Positions 35,984 through 36,892 of a stretch of DNA of 36,892 bases are shown in pieces. Both the position numbers and the translations under genes were made by a program. The first letter of the stretch is position 1; each line of letters opens with the position of its first letter. The notes below the pieces were generated by a model. The model was given only the letters and a program-made list of their open reading frames with translations, made no database searches and was not told where the DNA came from. Origin of the DNA: Campylobacterales bacterium (GTDB lineage Bacteria > Campylobacterota > Campylobacteria > Campylobacterales > QNZT01); the NCBI GenBank assembly GCA_016744895.1, contig JADGDK010000006.1, positions 12,817-49,708 on the forward strand, given 5' to 3'.

Positions 35984-36892
35984 CTATTTACTTAACTTTT
36001 CATCTCTACTCAAATTTGAAAGCAAAATCCCTATCCATTTTGTCTTTTGACTAGAATCAAAAGCAATTTTAAGCGTCATCGTTAGTGGAACCGCTAAAAA
36101 CATTCCCACAGGCCCCAAAACCCATCCCCAAAATATAAGAGAAAAGAAGATGATAGCTGGTGACAATCCCAAGCCTTCTCCCATAAATTTTGGTTCTAAC
36201 ACATTTGAGATGAGGTTATTGATGATGACATAGATAAGTGCCAACCAAGCCACCGTAGTAAAATCATAATGAATCATTGCTAAAAACAGCGCAGGGAATG
36301 ATGCAATCAAAGAACCAATTACCGGGATAAAGTTTAAAAGAAATCCCAAAAAACCCCAAAGTATTGGATACTCAATATCAAACAACATAAGCGTAACCGT
36401 GATCATAATACCTGTTAACATGCTTGTTAAAGTTTTGATACTGAAATATTTCTGAATATTGTGTGAAAATAGACGAAAGTTTCTCTGTGCATCTTTATCT
36501 CGTTTAAAAATGATATCAAGTTTCTTTTCAAAGTGCGTAGACTCCACCAAGATAAAAGCCACACCAATAAAAACTAACATCATTTTAGAGAGAAAAAACC
36601 CAATATTTCCAGCAGCTCCTGCTGTAAAGTTGAACAACGCACCGATATTTAAACTCTCCAATATTGACTTAGGCTCGATTTCAAAACCAAAACCCTTCAG
36701 CCATGCTAAAAGATCTAAAACAATACTTTTGAGCTTCTCTTCATAAAATGGGAGATTACTCCCAAAATCTTTTAAAGAAGTATTGATGATATAAATGACA
36801 AACAAAAGCGTCATCACAATCATCGCTAAAATTATAAAATATGCTAGGAACTTTGGGACTTTATATTTTTGAAGTTTTGTTAAGATTGGAGA
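35984..36892 (-). CDS. AI-2E family transporter / permease, 5' end truncated by the window edge
   Basis: The listed ORF begins at 36823, but the frame stays open to 36892 (SPILTKLQKYKVPKFLAYFIILA-MIVMTLL). LLNFIPVIGSLIASFPALFLAMI and LEPKFMGEGLGLSPAIIFFSLIFWGWVLGPVGMFLAVPL are typical of PF01594. Confidence 0.9.
   Translation of the reverse strand, partial: SPILTKLQKYKVPKFLAYFIILAMIVMTLLFVIYIINTSLKDFGSNLPFYEEKLKSIVLDLLAWLKGFGFEIEPKSILESLNIGALFNFTAGAAGNIGFFLSKMMLVFIGVAFILVESTHFEKKLDIIFKRDKDAQRNFRLFSHNIQKYFSIKTLTSMLTGIMITVTLMLFDIEYPILWGFLGFLLNFIPVIGSLIASFPALFLAMIHYDFTTVAWLALIYVIINNLISNVLEPKFMGEGLGLSPAIIFFSLIFWGWVLGPVGMFLAVPLTMTLKIAFDSSQKTKWIGILLSNLSRDEKLSK

Noticed and set aside
1-36892. CRISPR arrays, tRNA/rRNA genes, insertion sequences, toxin-antitoxin or phage-defence genes
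   Set aside because: Looked for by eye; no direct-repeat arrays, transposase or integrase motifs, or typical RNA gene signatures were found.

Overview
This is an AT-rich Campylobacterota (epsilonproteobacterial) chromosomal window of 36.9 kb, and I would guess a Sulfurimonas-like organism. No rRNA, tRNA, CRISPR array or IS element was recognised. From left to right it contains: (i) a 5'-truncated MscS channel, tgt, an orphan membrane-anchored TAXI-type binding protein and an unlisted 52-aa lipoprotein; (ii) a NIF3/YqfO-like protein, a periplasmic rhodanese and a tightly overlapping ABC exporter-DedA-GT2 operon; (iii) a conserved housekeeping block, mfd ... M23-folC-GGDEF-lptE-leuS-DUF-secF-secD-yajC//lnt; (iv) a serpin lipoprotein plus an orphan Hpt protein between mfd and M23, where I recall relatives carrying the bactofilin/Csd shape genes; (v) a glycan locus with two asparagine-synthetase-family paralogs (one with a degenerate glutaminase half), three GT4 glycosyltransferases, a Wzc-like BY-kinase, a secreted PL9-like polyuronate lyase and galE; (vi) a 5'-truncated AI-2E family transporter. 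The best candidates for something new are the serpin-Hpt insertion with its large adjacent hairpin, and the amidotransferase-pair plus lyase glycan locus. Smaller oddities are an A15 tract inside folC, a structured element between secF and the DUF gene, and a head-to-head lnt/yajC overlap.
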